Of a stretch of DNA of 64,000 nucleotides, positions 34,571-49,200 are shown piece after piece (within the stretch, counting starts at the first letter, position 1; each line of letters opens with the position of its first letter). The stretch comes from Cymodocea nodosa. Taxonomy: Eukaryota; Streptophyta; Magnoliopsida; Alismatales; Cymodoceaceae. Made by a program: the position numbers and the translations under genes. Under the pieces are notes generated by a model. The model was not told where the DNA came from, ran no database searches, and saw only the letters and a list, made by a program, of their open reading frames with translations. The DNA lies in the NCBI GenBank assembly GCA_036874045.1, contig CM072341.1:8878501-8942500 (forward strand), in the 5' to 3' direction.

Positions 34571-36131
34571 TGTTGAGTATTTTGTTTTGATGATGTTTGC
34601 TAAACAAATATAATCATATTTACTCAATTACTATTGTTTGTGAAAGTAATTTAAGAACATCAATTAATACAGAAAAAAAATTACTGATATAAATACTTGT
34701 CTATAATAGATCCAAGATGATATCAAGTTAAATAACTAGTCGTTATGTTATACTAACTTTTCATTTAACTGAACGTTAAGTTAACGTGTCTTTGTATTGT
34801 AAAGCATGATATGTTTTAAAGTTATATTTTCTGTATCATATATAGTGCACGTTAAAGACAACTCGTTAAGTTAGTGTGTTATTTGTAAAAATGTTACGTG
34901 AGAACTCGTTAAGTTATAGGCTTAAAGGTTAAAATAGGTCACGTGAGAACTCGTTAAGTTAGTGAACAAAAGGAAGAGACGAACTTGTTAAGTTAGTATT
35001 GTACACATGGTGAAATTAAAGTTTACGAATGTTATATTGTATCACGTGAGTTGCACATGTTTAACTCGTTAAGTTAACATAACTAAACGCGTTGAGTTGC
35101 TATATTGAGCACTAAGGCAATGCACTAAGTTAGCGTTATAAACTTAAAGTTATTATTTTTGCAAGTGGTAAATATTTTATTGTAAAAGCATTTGTTTATT
35201 ACTGGTTCGTTGAGTTATCAATAACACAACGGAGTTAGTTCGTTGAGTTAGCATAACACCACCACAAAGTTAGTTCATTGAGTTATCTATAATACCAAAG
35301 ACTTAATTCGTTGAGTTAGCTACAGTACTTGTCACATGATTTGACACATGATGAACTCATTGAGTTAGATACGTTAAGTTATAAATCTACTTGTTTTACT
35401 CATTTAGTTAACATTAACACAATGACTTGTTATTACACTTGATGAAAAATTTTGGACGAGAAAGTTTATTTTGCAGGAAATTTTTCAAAGATCTAAGATT
35501 GATGATTAAAGAAAATTTAAAAGGAAAACGTGTGTATTTCGATGGAGGAAAAAGAGAAGACATGAAGAGTAGAAAATTAATAGTGATTAAATGTGGAGGA
35601 TATGCATGAAGTGAATATACAATATAAAAAGCATAGAATTCTCATTGATCAATTATCCTTGCACACCAAATGAAAAATATTTTTAAGGATCAAAAACACC
35701 TCTCTAGGGAAAAGCTCTTAGATAGAAGAAAATTCAGTGAAGCAAAGAAAGTTAGATTTATGTCACTAAAGATTTGAAGAATCAGAAGAAAGCAAATTCG
35801 GTGAAGTAGAGAAAGTTAGATATTTGTCACTAAAGAATTGCAGAAGAAGAAAAAAAAAAAAAATCTCAAATAGGAAAAAATATTTTAAATTTCACAAATT
35901 AGTTTTCTCTATTTGTAGTTATGAAATTGATTAGATGAAAGATGGTATCATTATATAATTGCATCTATAATTTCTTAGGAGAATTGAATTGTATATTGTA
36001 ATTGAAACCTTGAATAAAATGATTTGATTAAAACAATGTCTTGACTTTTTTTTGTTTTTAAAGTTTTAATTATAATCAAATATGTTGAAAAACATAATTC
36101 ACCCCCTCTTGTGTAGTCATTCGATCCTACA
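34571..36131 (+). repeat. SIRE-0 3' LTR
   Basis: TGTTGAG to CCTACA, 1561 bp, homologous to the SIRE-A and SIRE-B LTRs but more diverged from SIRE-A than SIRE-A's two LTRs are from each other. It carries the same AACTCGTTAAGTTA-type modules and CACGTG boxes. Confidence 0.9.
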
Positions 36132-36860
36132 TGATGTTACTATCTTAACTATCTGAAAAGAAAAAAAAAACCACTTAAGTATCTCTTGAGTCTTTTCAAA
36201 AGGTTCTAGCTCTAACCTTCTAAAAAGTCATGACTTTCAAATAGTTGTGCTCCTAACTATTCGAAGATTCACTTAAGTTCCTAACTTTTAGATACTTAGC
36301 TTCTTAACTATCTGAAGATTCATTTAAGTCTCTAACTTTCAGATACTTAGCTTCTTAACTATTAGAAAATCCACTTAAATGTCCTTTATGTCATTTCGAA
36401 AGGTTCTACCTGTAACATTCTGAAATCTCCTAACTTTTAGATAGCTAGTTCAAAGCCTTTCGATTGTTTTATTATTTTCGGATACTTCAAACTGATAACC
36501 TTCCAAAAATATTAATCTGCCAAAGACTTATAGTTGACAAGCTTCTAACTGAACTTGGACATCTTATGGCATACTCCACACCTGAATTACTTATCCTATC
36601 ATTTTATACTTGGGAAAGTTTTTTTAACTTTTCCAAGATTCTAGGTCTGTAGGTATAAAATTTTCTTTAGATTCAAGGAAGCTTTTGGTCCAACTGAAGG
36701 TTTAAAAAGAAGATAAAAAAATATAAAAAACAAATAAAAACTTCGATAGGATCGAAGTTGTGCTTTAGCTTGACCAAAACCTAAACAATTAACAAAATAT
36801 AAAATTTTCGGTCAAATTGAAAGCTTCAATCCAATTGAAGGTTTAAAAAGAAGTTGAAAA
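36132..36860. other. AT-rich flank with short degenerate repeats
   Basis: No gene supported. 36190-36480 repeats a CTAACTTTCAGATACTTAG-like phrase several times. 36690-36860 repeats TTCGATxxGATCGAAG-like palindromes spaced by A/T-rich linkers, also seen at 38490-38830 and, inverted, at 51040-51560. Confidence 0.5.
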
Positions 36861-38488
36861 TGTTAGGAACGGTTTCACTAGAGGGGGGGTGAATGGAGAA
36901 TAGTGTGAATTTAAGCCTATTTTTCACTTTACTAACTAATTTGATTAATCAATTTGCACAAATAATAATCAGATAAAAATATCATGTACAACGGAAATAA
37001 AGGTAAGAAACACAAGAGAATTTTAGGTGGTTCACTAACTCGGCTAGTCCACCCCCAAGGGTCACTTGGGCTTCACTAAGTGTCTCAACACTTACACACT
37101 TGCTTTCAGGTCGAAGCAAGAACCAACCACACAGAAGTTTTCAGGTATAAACTCTAGAAAACCAACACTCAGAAGTTTTCAAGTATAAACTCTAGAAAAC
37201 CAACACCTAGAAGTTTTCAGGTATAAACTCTAGAAAACCAACCTCTTGAGTTTTCAAGTCGAAACTCAAACCAACAACTGAATGAAGCTTTAAGGTTGAA
37301 GCCATGAACTAAATGATCCTTCTTGGATCAGACTTTCAGCACATGGAGAGCTTTAAGAATCTTCTTATAAATCCAGCTTTCAATCAATTCTTTGTTGAAC
37401 TGAATTTGAGCTTTCTTCTATATCAGTAATTGATCTGCAATGTATACTATATATCTGTATGTAATTGTATCTATAATCTCACTTGTAAGCTCTGCTAAAT
37501 ATTGAAAGATCTGTCTGTATTTATGCTTGAATATCCAACGATCATAATTTCTCCTCAACGGATGTATTCTGCTGTACTTGGTAAATAATCAGACCTAAAT
37601 ATGGTAAGTTACCGTTCTGTCTGATGTTCAGTAAGTAACCTTCCGAAAATCTCAGACTTTCGGATGGTTATAAAAATAACTTATCGAAAAGCATCCATAA
37701 CTTACTGATTCATCACTCAAATTCTGTTATCTAAATCACGTGAGGATTTTAAGTTGCTCATGTGTAATGTCAGGTGTTCGGAGTCTTGTATTCAACTTAC
37801 TAAAAAGAGCTCCTGACTTTCGGATAGTTAACTACTGTAACTCTCTAAACTTTCTTTTAAGTCTTCGACAACTATCTCTTCAATTATGCACGTGCATAAA
37901 AGAATAACTTAAGTTTCGGATAGTTAAGAATGTAACTCACCGAAACTTCCCATTTTTCGGATAGTTATCTTTCTAACTCTCTGAAAACCCATTTGAGCAT
38001 CTGTCTGGAATTCTGCACGTGGGAAATTTAATGACTTAAGTTTCAAATAGTTAAACTGTAACTCACCGAAACTCTCTTGAAATTTCAGATAGTTATCTTT
38101 CTAACTATTCGAAAACTTAAATGATCTTTTTTCTAGAATTCTGCACGTGACAATTTCAATAACTTAAGTTTCAGATAGTTAAACTATAACTTACCGAAAC
38201 TCTCTTTGAAAGTTCGGATAGTTATCTAACTCTCCGAAGACTTTGTAAAATTGGATAGTTATCCTTCTAATTGTCTGATGGACTTGCTGCTGTTTTACTC
38301 TTTGAACCTGTAATTGTCTGATTTTCCTGTAACTTTAAGGCATTATCATCTGAAACCTTCTCTATTTGTTTGTCTGCATGAAATTTGTTCTATCTGCCTT
38401 CTGATCTAATGTTGCACTGACTTAATTGTGAAATATAATATGTTTCCTCACCTAGGTTTTACATTATTAAAATACTAAGGTCCTAACA
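36861..38488 (+). repeat. Solo LTR of a third retrotransposon family
   Basis: Begins TGTTAGGAACGG and ends GGTCCTAACA, with GAAAA on both sides (36856-36860 and 38489-38493). The flanks join into a continuous repeat when it is removed. Near its start is the ACTAGAGGGGGGGTGAATGG phrase common at plant LTR starts. The second half (37600-38260) has about nine TTCGGATAGTTA-type motifs and several CACGTG boxes. Family unassigned. Confidence 0.85.
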
Positions 38489-39299
38489 GAAAAAAATATA
38501 AAAAACAAATAAAAAACAAGAAACTTCAATTAAATCAAAGTTGTGCTCTAATTTGACTAAAGATTTTATATTTTGTTAATTGTTTAAGTTTTAGTTAAAT
38601 TAAAGTTTTAAAAAAAATTAAAAAACTTTGAATAGATTGAAGTTGTACTTCCATCCAACTAAAACTTAAAGAATATTAACAAAATAAAAATCTTCGATAG
38701 GACCTTGCTTTCAATTTGATGGAAGGTTTATAAAGAAGTTGAAAAATAAATAAAAAACTTTGATTTAAAGTCTATTCTTTTCATTAAGCTTCAATTTGAT
38801 TAAAGTTTAAAACAATACCAAAAAAAATTATAATAATTAAAAAATTAGGAAAAATTTAAAAATAAAAAGAATGGGTAACTTTTCTTAAAATATAAGTATT
38901 ATAAAGTTAAAAATTTGAGTAAATAAAAAATAATTATTAAATTATTTTGATTAAAAAAAATATTTTAATTTTAAATATTCTTTTTAATATAAATCTTTTA
39001 AAATAATCTTGATTTTCTAAGTCATGCATATATATTCTAGATTTTCTTAAAAATTTAAACCTTTCGAAAATTCAATTTCAAAACTTTTGCACAAACATGA
39101 ATGTCTTGACAAAAATTGTACTTTTGACAATGACTTTTACCATGATAGGTATTCATATTTTATTATTTATTATACATGCATTAATAACTTTATCACATAC
39201 ATTCATATTATTCAATACATTATTTTTTTCAAATGTTAATAATTCTCCTATAAATCAATCTTATGTTTAAGTTAAGTCGTGTGATTAACATACAGATTT
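38489..39299. other. AT-rich intergenic DNA
   Basis: Very AT-rich with homopolymer runs and further TTCGAT/GAAG palindromic repeat units up to about 38830. Nothing recognisable as a gene. Confidence 0.5.
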
Positions 39300-40255
39300 A
39301 TGTTATTTGCAAAAAAAAAAAAAAAAACGTTGGGATTCTTGCTGGTGGATATAAATTCGAGAAAAAGATTGGTGGGGAAATGTGACGGTAGTTCGAAAGG
39401 GGAAAGTGTGGAGAGAAGAGGCGAGTATCGGACTGCAGTGTCACTGCTACACAGCAGCAATGGCGTCCGTTTCGAGATTGTCAACAGCAGAAGCGGTGGC
39501 AGACAGTGTTGCTTCGTGGGAACCCTCCTCCGCTTGTTGTGTGTCAATGCGCCTTGCTCCATTCCGTTAATTTGCCACCTCCTTTTGCACCGTTTTGGGT
39601 GGCATTGCCCTCTGTCTCGTCAGGTGGACTGCTCGTCGCGTTTCCAGAAAAGGGAGGGGGTTTATCGGGGTCGGTACGTGTTGGAAGCGTGTTATTTTCT
39701 TTTGTTGCGGAAGCGTAACTAGTGATCATCTTTTGTTCCTGGTGATCTAGGGTGGGGTTGGAAAAGGTCCCGTCTTTCCTAGGTTTGTGTAATCCTCCTC
39801 TTCTTTCCGGTTTTTTTGGCATTTTCTTTGTAGGAAAAACTTTGCTTCATCTTCTTCCCTAGGCTGGCATTTTCTTTTCTCCTCTCCGTTGCCTTCTTGT
39901 TGTATTTGTGGGGCTTCTTACTCTCTAATGTCGTTTCCTTGCAGTTATCTTTGTGACATGAAGAAAGCTATACAGTGTTCAATTTTTTAAATACCCCACA
40001 GTTTCCTTGCTCCCACAAGCAATAACTGGCTTTTGTATTCTTTTTGCTATTGATTACATTCTCTGTTGTGTTTCATAATATTTGGTTACATTTGTTAAAA
40101 AACAGACTTTCTGTTCCATTTGGTGCAGTACTTACATTTTCATCCACTTCTTGCTGACCTCGCTTTTTCCTGAAGCTTTGGTCCTTTTCTGCTGTGGCCC
40201 ACGCTTTATATTTTCCACTTGTTTGATGATATAGTGGAACCTTCTTGATCTACCA
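39300..40255 (+). promoter_or_regulatory. Probable promoter and 5' leader of the AHL gene
   Basis: The sequence becomes markedly GC-richer at about 39340-39720, just upstream of the AHL start. A TATAAAT lies at 39350-39356. A short upstream ORF (39460-39570, MASVSRLSTAEAVADS start, 36 codons) and other small ORFs precede the AHL ATG, so the leader may contain uORFs and possibly a leader intron. I see no protein family in these ORFs. Promoter position is inferred. Confidence 0.4.
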
Positions 40256-43200
40256 ATGGAGAGGATTGACGACATGGACAAGGATACTCGCTATCCCTCT
40301 TATTATATGTTTCAGCCTGGGTATGATCCTGGACCACAAGTGCAAACACAATCCCGATCTACTACCCTGTTTGGACAGTCTGGCATCTTTCCATCATCTG
40401 GCCCCAATTTGAATGCAACATTGCCACCCCCTGATGCATGTAGGGGGAACTTCCCATCGACATTGCAGAGTGAATCGCCATCATTTCAATGGCATCTTCA
40501 TGGTCAGGGTAGTAGATCACATGGGGGACCAGTGAAGAAGAGAGGAAGGCCTCGAAAGTATGGGGCTAATGAAATGACGGCACTTGGTTTTTCCCCTGGA
40601 TCATCTGTTCCCATTTTAGGCTCTGGTGGAGGTTCAGAATCACTGTCCCAACACGAATTTTCCATTTCAATGCCAAAAAGAGGTAGAGGACGGCCCCGAG
40701 GGAGTGGGAGCTGGCAGAAATTGGCTTCCATTGGTAATATTTTGCTTTACACGATACAGTGTTCGTGAGCATAATCAATAATCAATAATATTTTTGTTAA
40801 CCAGAAGTTTATGAATGCATAGTTTGGTCATGAGATAGCTCCAGAGTGGAAGGGATGAAATCCTCTGTTATTGTTATGAAAGGTGATCAAAGCAATTTAC
40901 CTTTTAAGAAGCAATTGAATATATGCTTAATACATGGAAGAAAATGATAAACCTTATTAGGACAGGAAGCAGTAAGACAGGTAATTGGTCCAACAAGGAG
41001 GGATTGTGGCCTTTTAATTATTCTTGTCTGTTATTTTCCATATCATGAAATTCATGCAAAAATCTCAACCTTTGCCAGCCTTAGGAGTTGATAGCGCACA
41101 CTGCAATTTAGTTTGAGTGTGGTAATGAATGTACCAAGACATGTTTGAGTCTTCAATATGCTAGTGTTTTTTGGCACATTAGAGATTGAATTTCCTAATA
41201 TCATATTCCTTCCTGTTATTTCTTACAGCATGCTTCCAATACAAAACCAGTTATGTTTCTATCATTCTTCATGCTTTTATTTTTCTGTCATTTTTATTGT
41301 ACTAAATGCATATAAATCCTTAATGGATCATACAAGTGGTTTCAGATTAGTCTTTTCAGCAATTCAGATTATATACGATTGGTTCTCCACATAATTGATA
41401 AAATTTAGATATTGACATGCCACTAATTTCTGGTAATCTACAATTTAATTTAATTTTAACACATATATCCCTACATATTGTAGGTGGTTTGATGTTCTCC
41501 TCGGCAGTGTCAGGCTTTAAACCTCATGTACTAAAAGTTTCCACTGGAGAGGTATACTGTTTTTTAAATATTATTTTCTTACACTTAATAAGTTAGCATT
41601 GCTCTTCTATCCAATATCTCAAACAAATTATACAAGCCATCAAATGATTTTTGTGGCTTACTCACATGATGGTTTATGACAGGATGGTGATTGTATCTAT
41701 GACTTGTTAGGAACTTGTTCTGTGCTTGGAAATTATAGACGTGCTGTTTGAAGGCCTTTATAATATAGTTGTAGGACAATTCTTTTCTTGACTTGAAACA
41801 ACTTGAAAATCCCTATGGACTAGAAAAATGCATACAAATAGAATTAGTCATAGTACATTTCTCATTAAATCTTTTTTAACTTGAAAAGAATCTCCTACTT
41901 CATGGATGTTTTGTTCTTCATAAGAATCACATGTTTTTTCATCAAATATCCATCTTTTTCCTTGAAGGCAAAGTTTCAAATAAACTTGTGCCTATGTTGC
42001 TTGCTTGCTCAACTCACATAGCTAAGAAAATGCTAGTTTTCTTGGATCTTCTTTCTTGCATCTTTTCTTAACGAATATTTTATTATCATATTTCTTTAGT
42101 ACTTCTTTTTGTGAACTAGAGGAGCATTTAAAATATACTCTCTACATATGTTTTGTGATGTTCAAATATCATTGATGATACCTCGTATTTGCAACTCCAC
42201 ATTGCCAAATTCATGATAAATGCATGTTGGAAAGTGGAATATGATAAGAGTGAGCTTAATTGTAAGTGGTGGAAAGAACTGCTATTGGGAGAAGTGACAA
42301 CATTTAAAGGAAACTCATGCTAGCCAAAGTTATGGTATTTAGCATCAACAATCTTACAATCATTTATATATATTTACTAATATAAATGTTAAAATATTAT
42401 CTTATAAAAATTAACATCAATGTCAGAAAGCCAAATTTCTACTAAATATTTTTTGGAAAAATACAAATAAATTAATAATATAAGAAAGTTTGTACAACTC
42501 AAGTATAATAGCAATAAACATTTTAACATGCCAATTGTCTAATAAGTTGACATTTTTAATATCTTATGGTAACATGAGAGGTGAGGACTTGAAGTCCACT
42601 GATTTTGCAAGGGGAAATCAAGAAGTGGACTTTTGTATTTTTATGAATTCATGAAAGTAAGTTCATTTGCTGCTCACAAAGCCTGGTTCCCATTGCCAGC
42701 CCTATTTCTTTGTAGCTGACTCTTTCCTAAACCAGGATGCAATATGAGTGTGATCATCTATGAAGAAACATTCAGATGTCCTTTCTGTTAGCATCTTTTG
42801 TTTGTTTAATATAACTGTATGAGATATCAGGATTTACTTCTACAAGGAGTTCACATTTGTCCGTGAAATAGCAATTGCATGCTATACTAATGCATCATTA
42901 ACTAACCCTTAGCTTGGACTGGTATTAGTGGTATAACTATCTGAATGAGATAGAGTTGTTGATATACCTTGTTATGGCACTATGCAATATATATTTATCC
43001 TAAGTTATGCTTCTACGATCTTTCTTCCTATACTTTTTTTGAAATGCTGTTTGTTTCATTTCAGGATATTGCTGCTAAGTTAATGGCCTTTTCCCGGAAG
43101 GGATCAAGGACTGTATGCATCCTATCTGCAAGTGGTGTTGTATCCATGGTGTCTATCAATCTATCTCCTGCCAAATGTGTGACATATCAGGTTCTGATTC

Positions 43201-46200
43201 TATATGCTTTTCATAAAATTTCAGAATAATTGCTATTAAGTAGCCTGTGTTGTAGCTTAAAGGCATAGCACTTTTTTGTCAATAGTTTTTACAGGTGTTT
43301 ATGCTATTAATGTGTAGAAGAGTCCAAAATTCCATTTACTAATTATTCTTACTTTTCTGATAGAAATCTTTGCATGTTACACACACACACAAAACATTTA
43401 GACTTTGAAACTGAATCACTAAAAATCAGTTTGGTTTTGTTTGGTTTATGGTTACAATTTATAAATTATATATGAGATGAATTGTTATATTAAATATAAT
43501 TAATAAATTATAAATTATGTCTCTTAATATTTATCATAAAATATTAAAAACTATATTTGTCCATGGCACAATCCATTACATAGTTCACAAGATTGCAAAA
43601 AATAATATCCATAACGACATTATAGTCTATAAGTTGGTATGTGCAATAGTTCTATGGTAAAAATTACTTTTCATGCTCACAAATATTGGAGTGAGAAACA
43701 TGCTTTGTACAAGGTGCACCACAAGCCACTATTTGTGACATTTGATCAACCTTTATATGATGCATGAAATGTCCAAAATACTTTGTAATCATGTGCCATT
43801 GTGAACTTGTGAAATAACAAAAGTAGCGGTAAAGCATGAAAACATTCCCACCAAATTGATGTAAATCAGTGTGAGGTGCGTAAAGAAAACAAGAATTGCA
43901 TGAGAAAGAAGTTATTACCATTCGAGTGAATTTTTAAGTTCGAAGAATTTATGGACTCTCGTCTTCACCCAACTTATTGATTATGTACAAATAATTTATT
44001 TGTAAATATTAATTATTTTTAAAGACATAAATAAATATAAGAAATCTAATAGAAATTCCATTATTAATTTTTTCAATTTCTTTGAGTTCTTCAACTTCTT
44101 CCTGAACATCCAACTTTGAAGGACCACAAATCTAATCTTTGGTGTATATCAAGCATTCCACAAATATAGGAGTTAAAGAACTCCTAAATTGATGGAGGAC
44201 ATAAACACCCAAGCTAAAAGCCAATTCAAAAGACATAATAGTGTTAGAGTAGGAGTGCATATAATTGATTTTGATGATGGATAACTGATTAAAGAGGGAA
44301 GACTCATGTGCAATAGAATCAAGAGAACTCAAGAAGACTAAGGATCTATTTGTGTATGATGGAAAGTCTATAAAGGTGGAAAATAGAAAGTCTAAAATGG
44401 TCAAAAATGAAAAGTTAGAAAAAAAGAAGGTATTTATGCACATAGCAAAAGGTTAAGAAAGTGAGAGTTGGGAAGAGGAATTTGTGCTAGACAAAATATG
44501 CATAAAAGGAATTCTAATACTAATAAAGTATTAATATTTTAATATTTTTAAAATAAAGTATTAATATTAATTCTAATGAAATATTAATAAAGTGCATAAA
44601 TTAAATATAAGTAAATAAACTATTAATATTAAATTTCAGTTTTATTTATTAAAAATCATAAATATTAATATCTATTTACTTAAATATTGATTTTTTTATT
44701 ATTGAAGATTGGAGTTCTAAGAAGAAGGTGGAGTGGCAATAATTGTTGTATGTTAGTCCATATGAAGTGTTTGATAGTGGTGACATTAAGTGGATGAGGG
44801 TGGGGATGATGGGGTTGGAAAAGAGGGTAGTGGGGATATTGCATGATTGAAGTGGACTAGTTATTTCAATAAGTGGTTTAGGGTCAATTTGAATGTGAGG
44901 GACTGATTTGTTTCTTGGCCACCTAAGTATCTTTTACTTAGGGCCTATTAGTGTACATCGGAAAGTTCAAACAGAAAGGAAATAGAAAGTTTAGAAGGAA
45001 AGGAAATGTAATGTCTAGAATGTCAGAATTCTCGTAGGGGTTTAGTTTAGTGCACCTATCGAAAAGTTCAGAAAGTTAGAATTTTCATGGGAGTTTAGTA
45101 CACGCTAGAATGTTCAGAAATTAAAAAAGCAATGAAATAAATTGTAAACATTGCCTAAAATTGTGTAATTGATACATTAATCTAAAATTTCAGTTAAACA
45201 AATATTATTATTATTATATTGTAAGTATTTAATTAAATGAAATTACTTAATTAATTTTTTAGTCTAAAGGTACAAAAGTATTACAACATGAATGTAAAGA
45301 TCAGTCCAAAGTTACAAAGCATTCTACTTATTACAACATCAATATAATAAATAATTCAAAGGTATAATATAAAGACTTAAGTAGTCATTCCATCTCACAT
45401 TGCCATCATCATATCTTTATGCATCTTATCAACTACTTTTTGTTCTTGACTCGTTTTAACCTATGAATGTCCATCCATATGTACCTCTCCACTTGGTTGC
45501 ATATCATTAGTAATATTTAATTTTTCTAACTCATCTTGTAAATCTTTAAGTAAATCTTCTTTATCAATCATTCAAATGAAATTGTGAAGTAAAAAACATG
45601 CGATTACAATCTTCACTTGTGTTTCATATGGATATGGTATCTGACCTTGTAAGATTGAAAAATGATGTTTCACAACTTTAAATGTACGCTCAATGACTGT
45701 TCTTAATTGTGAATACCTGTAGTTAAAATTTTTTATAGCATTACTAGAAAGTTTGTCATTAACATAATCAGATAAGTGATAGCGTACACCTCAAAATGGG
45801 CAAATATACTTTGATCGATTAGGATATCCAACATTTACCAAAGAAAACTTACTTATATAAGAATAGAAATTAGTATGATAATGTACTTATTACTTGAAAA
45901 TATACTAATTACATTTACCTAGAGGAACTCGAAAATCATTAGGTCTAGTAATTGCATCTTAAAGGATATGAGCATCAGCTGCTGATCCTTTCCAACCAAC
46001 TAAAATATATGTAAATCTCATATCAAAATTACATGTTGCCATCACATTTTTAGACAATTTACCTTTCTTATTTCTAAATCTAGCTGTTTCTTGTTCAAAG
46101 ATAGTTGCTTTGATATGAGTATCATCAATAGCTTCAATGTAATCTGTACACATTAAACATCATTTAATCTTATTTTAAATAATGTAAAAAAGGAAGGACA

Positions 46201-49200
46201 TTACAAAAATGGATACATACCTTAAAATAAGGATAAACATTTACATTATCTGTAATTCGACTTGGTGTTGAAGATGGTCTTGCTATAAGCATATGATGTA
46301 GACATATTATAGCATTTAATACTACATTAAAGTATTTGCTAACACTCCAACTTGAACGACTAAATTGCTCAAGTGTTATTCTATACTTTTGATTTTGCCC
46401 TATTGTGATAAGGAACATGGTAAATTTCTCTTCTACACTAATATTATTGGTATTAACAATAACTCCTTCATTTCTTTTTAAATTACAAAAACTTTAAACA
46501 CACTTTGACTTATTCTATTAATTTTACAACAATTGTAAGCTTAATGAAGTTGAGAAGGATCTGATAATCTCTTGATGTAATCTGCACATTTTTTACTATA
46601 TATACGACTTGTGTTATTGTATAGTAATGGTGATGTACTTGTTATTTTTGCTAAAATTGTCTATGACATAAATAGATGTAGTCACCTTCTATCTACTTCT
46701 TCATCTAGTAGGAATGAAATTACATTATCAACTGTAGTAGTAAACATGTCACTATGATTCATCCTCATCTACAAGATAATAAGAATATTACGAATTTATC
46801 ATTTCACATTTCAATATATAAGACATTTCACATTTCTAAGAAAATAAAAGACATTCGATGTTTCAAAATTTAAGAAGCATTTTACATTTCATAACAATAA
46901 GTCATTTTACATTTCAATATATAATATCCATTTTACATTTCATCCATATATGACATTCTATAAAAAGATTTCATTCATAAAAGATTACATTCATGAAAAC
47001 ACTTCATAAACGTAAGAAGTTCAAGATTGGAAAGAAAGTGAATTCATGCACAAAACAAACATTTCATCCATTGTAACTACATGTTCACTTCCTAAACTTC
47101 AACAATTCATAACGCATTTTTGCTGGTAAACTTAAGAACATTTTATAGAATTTTGGCTTTTGGAATAACTCCATAGCTTCATATTGTTCATCTGTAGAAA
47201 GACCTTCAGTCTGAAGTAATGCTGCAACAACATGATCTAAATAGTTTTCAGTCTTTTCTTTAATATCAACCAACCTGCTTTGTACTTCAACCAACCTTTC
47301 CTATACTTCAACTAATTTTTTTTGTGCATCAACCAACTCTTTAAATTGTTCGTTCCATGTAGCTTGACTTTGTTGATCTGTTTTACATATATGTATAATG
47401 ACTTTTGATGTATCTTTAAACAAATCTACTATGATTTGATGGGATATTGCATGAGGTCTTGCTCATCTCTTCCTCTTCTCAATTGCCACCTTTGATCTTC
47501 CTCCTGATGAAGGAGGTAAATTAGAATCAATGTCCATTGTTTCCTGAATGGTATTTAAAGTGTTCAATTCCACATCCTGTGTGTTTGGTACAACCTCTAC
47601 TTCATCACCTTGTTTAGCCATATTCCTAGTGGCCATACTACCTTCAAATATTTGTTGCAATTGCTCCAATATCAAGCATAGTTTGTCTTTGTAGCTTTCA
47701 CACTTTGGATGTGCCTATAAAAAGAAAATTGTAGTCAAAATGAAAAAAGATAAAGATTATAATATTTTATAAGTCATAAGTGATTGAAAAACTAACCTTA
47801 ACGAACTCCTTCTAAATCTCATCATCAATGTCAATGTAGCCTTAGATGAAATTCTAACCTCATCCACTCTAGTTGGCAATTTTAGAGTAATTCCGATACA
47901 TTTGTTAAGTTTTTAAGTAACTTTTTACATTCTTCCTTGTGATACTTGTGTTTCTTCTAGTATTGTATTTTTCAATTACTTCATCTCAAGTGTTACCTTT
48001 GATTTTTCCATCATGAGTTTTCTTATTTTCTTCGTTTAATACTTTTGTTAAAATATCTAAGAATTATGCATTTACTTCAACGTTCCAACTAATGTAACTT
48101 CTACCTTCATCTGTCATTCTCTTATTAGGAGTACTCATTTTATACACATGCATGATTTTAACAACTAGAATAAAACATATGGAATAACAACACAATAATA
48201 AAAATATTCATATGTATTTGCAAAAACCATTATATTCACATTTTTGTCAAAATCATATAAAAGAATTGTAAAAGTAAAAACAAAGTAAAACCATTAATCG
48301 TTGGTCATGCTACACAAGTCATGTAAAATGAAATTTGTGAAAATTTTACAAAAAGTATTGGTCAAATCTTCTATGTGATGTTTGACAAAGGTTTAATTGA
48401 TTCTTATAACTAATGTACATCAACAAAGTGACATTTCAAACCCATAACATTTCACATTATATAAAGATTTTTTTTTATTATTCTTTTAATTAACCAAGAT
48501 TATACTTTTTATTTTCTTATTTATTTATCTATAGATTTACCAGTTGAGCTATTAAGTAATATCTATCATTTTGTTGACTTGTTAGGATAAAATAGGTAAG
48601 ATTAGGTTAAAAAAGAACAAAAAAGTTAAAAAAGGGATCAGTTGAACTTCATTCATGGTAGAAAAATAAAGGTAAATTTAAATAAGTTTTCATGGAACAC
48701 AAACAATAAAAGAAACAAATGTCAAATGTGTTCAAAAATAAAATTATATGTCATTCTTCATGGAACAATAAATATACATTAATTTGAATAAATTTTCATG
48801 CAATAATAGATTAAAAAAATGAACAATTTCATTGACCATGTCCATAAAATCAAATAACAAAATCTATTACCTCTCCATAAAGTTTGGGGGAAGTGAAAAA
48901 GACCAAATTTACTACATAATTGGGGAATTTGGGTTTATAATAGTATTTAGCTTTGGAAATCTCATTTGGAAATCATCTTCTTATAAATCATTATAACAAA
49001 ATCTAGTATCTCTCCATATTTTTCAAAATGCTTCATAAATGTAGCTATATCCAGCAAGAAGAGATGAAAATTAATGAGTAAGAAGAATAACTTACACAAT
49101 AACTAGAGACATAAAGAAGTGACAGATCAAAAATATAATGGCATAATCAGTAATGAGTATTGTCAATATAAATACATGTTTCACAAAAGCATTGATGTGG

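Noticed and set aside
39300-39722. 140-codon open frame upstream of the AHL gene
   Set aside because: Starts in a poly-A run, has overlapping open frames on both strands because the stretch is GC-richer, and shows no domain. Treated as AHL leader/promoter.
44942-44965. GGGCCTATTAGTGTACATCGG as a terminal inverted repeat
   Set aside because: No matching inverted partner with the same TTA duplication was found. It may be a nested end or subterminal repeat.
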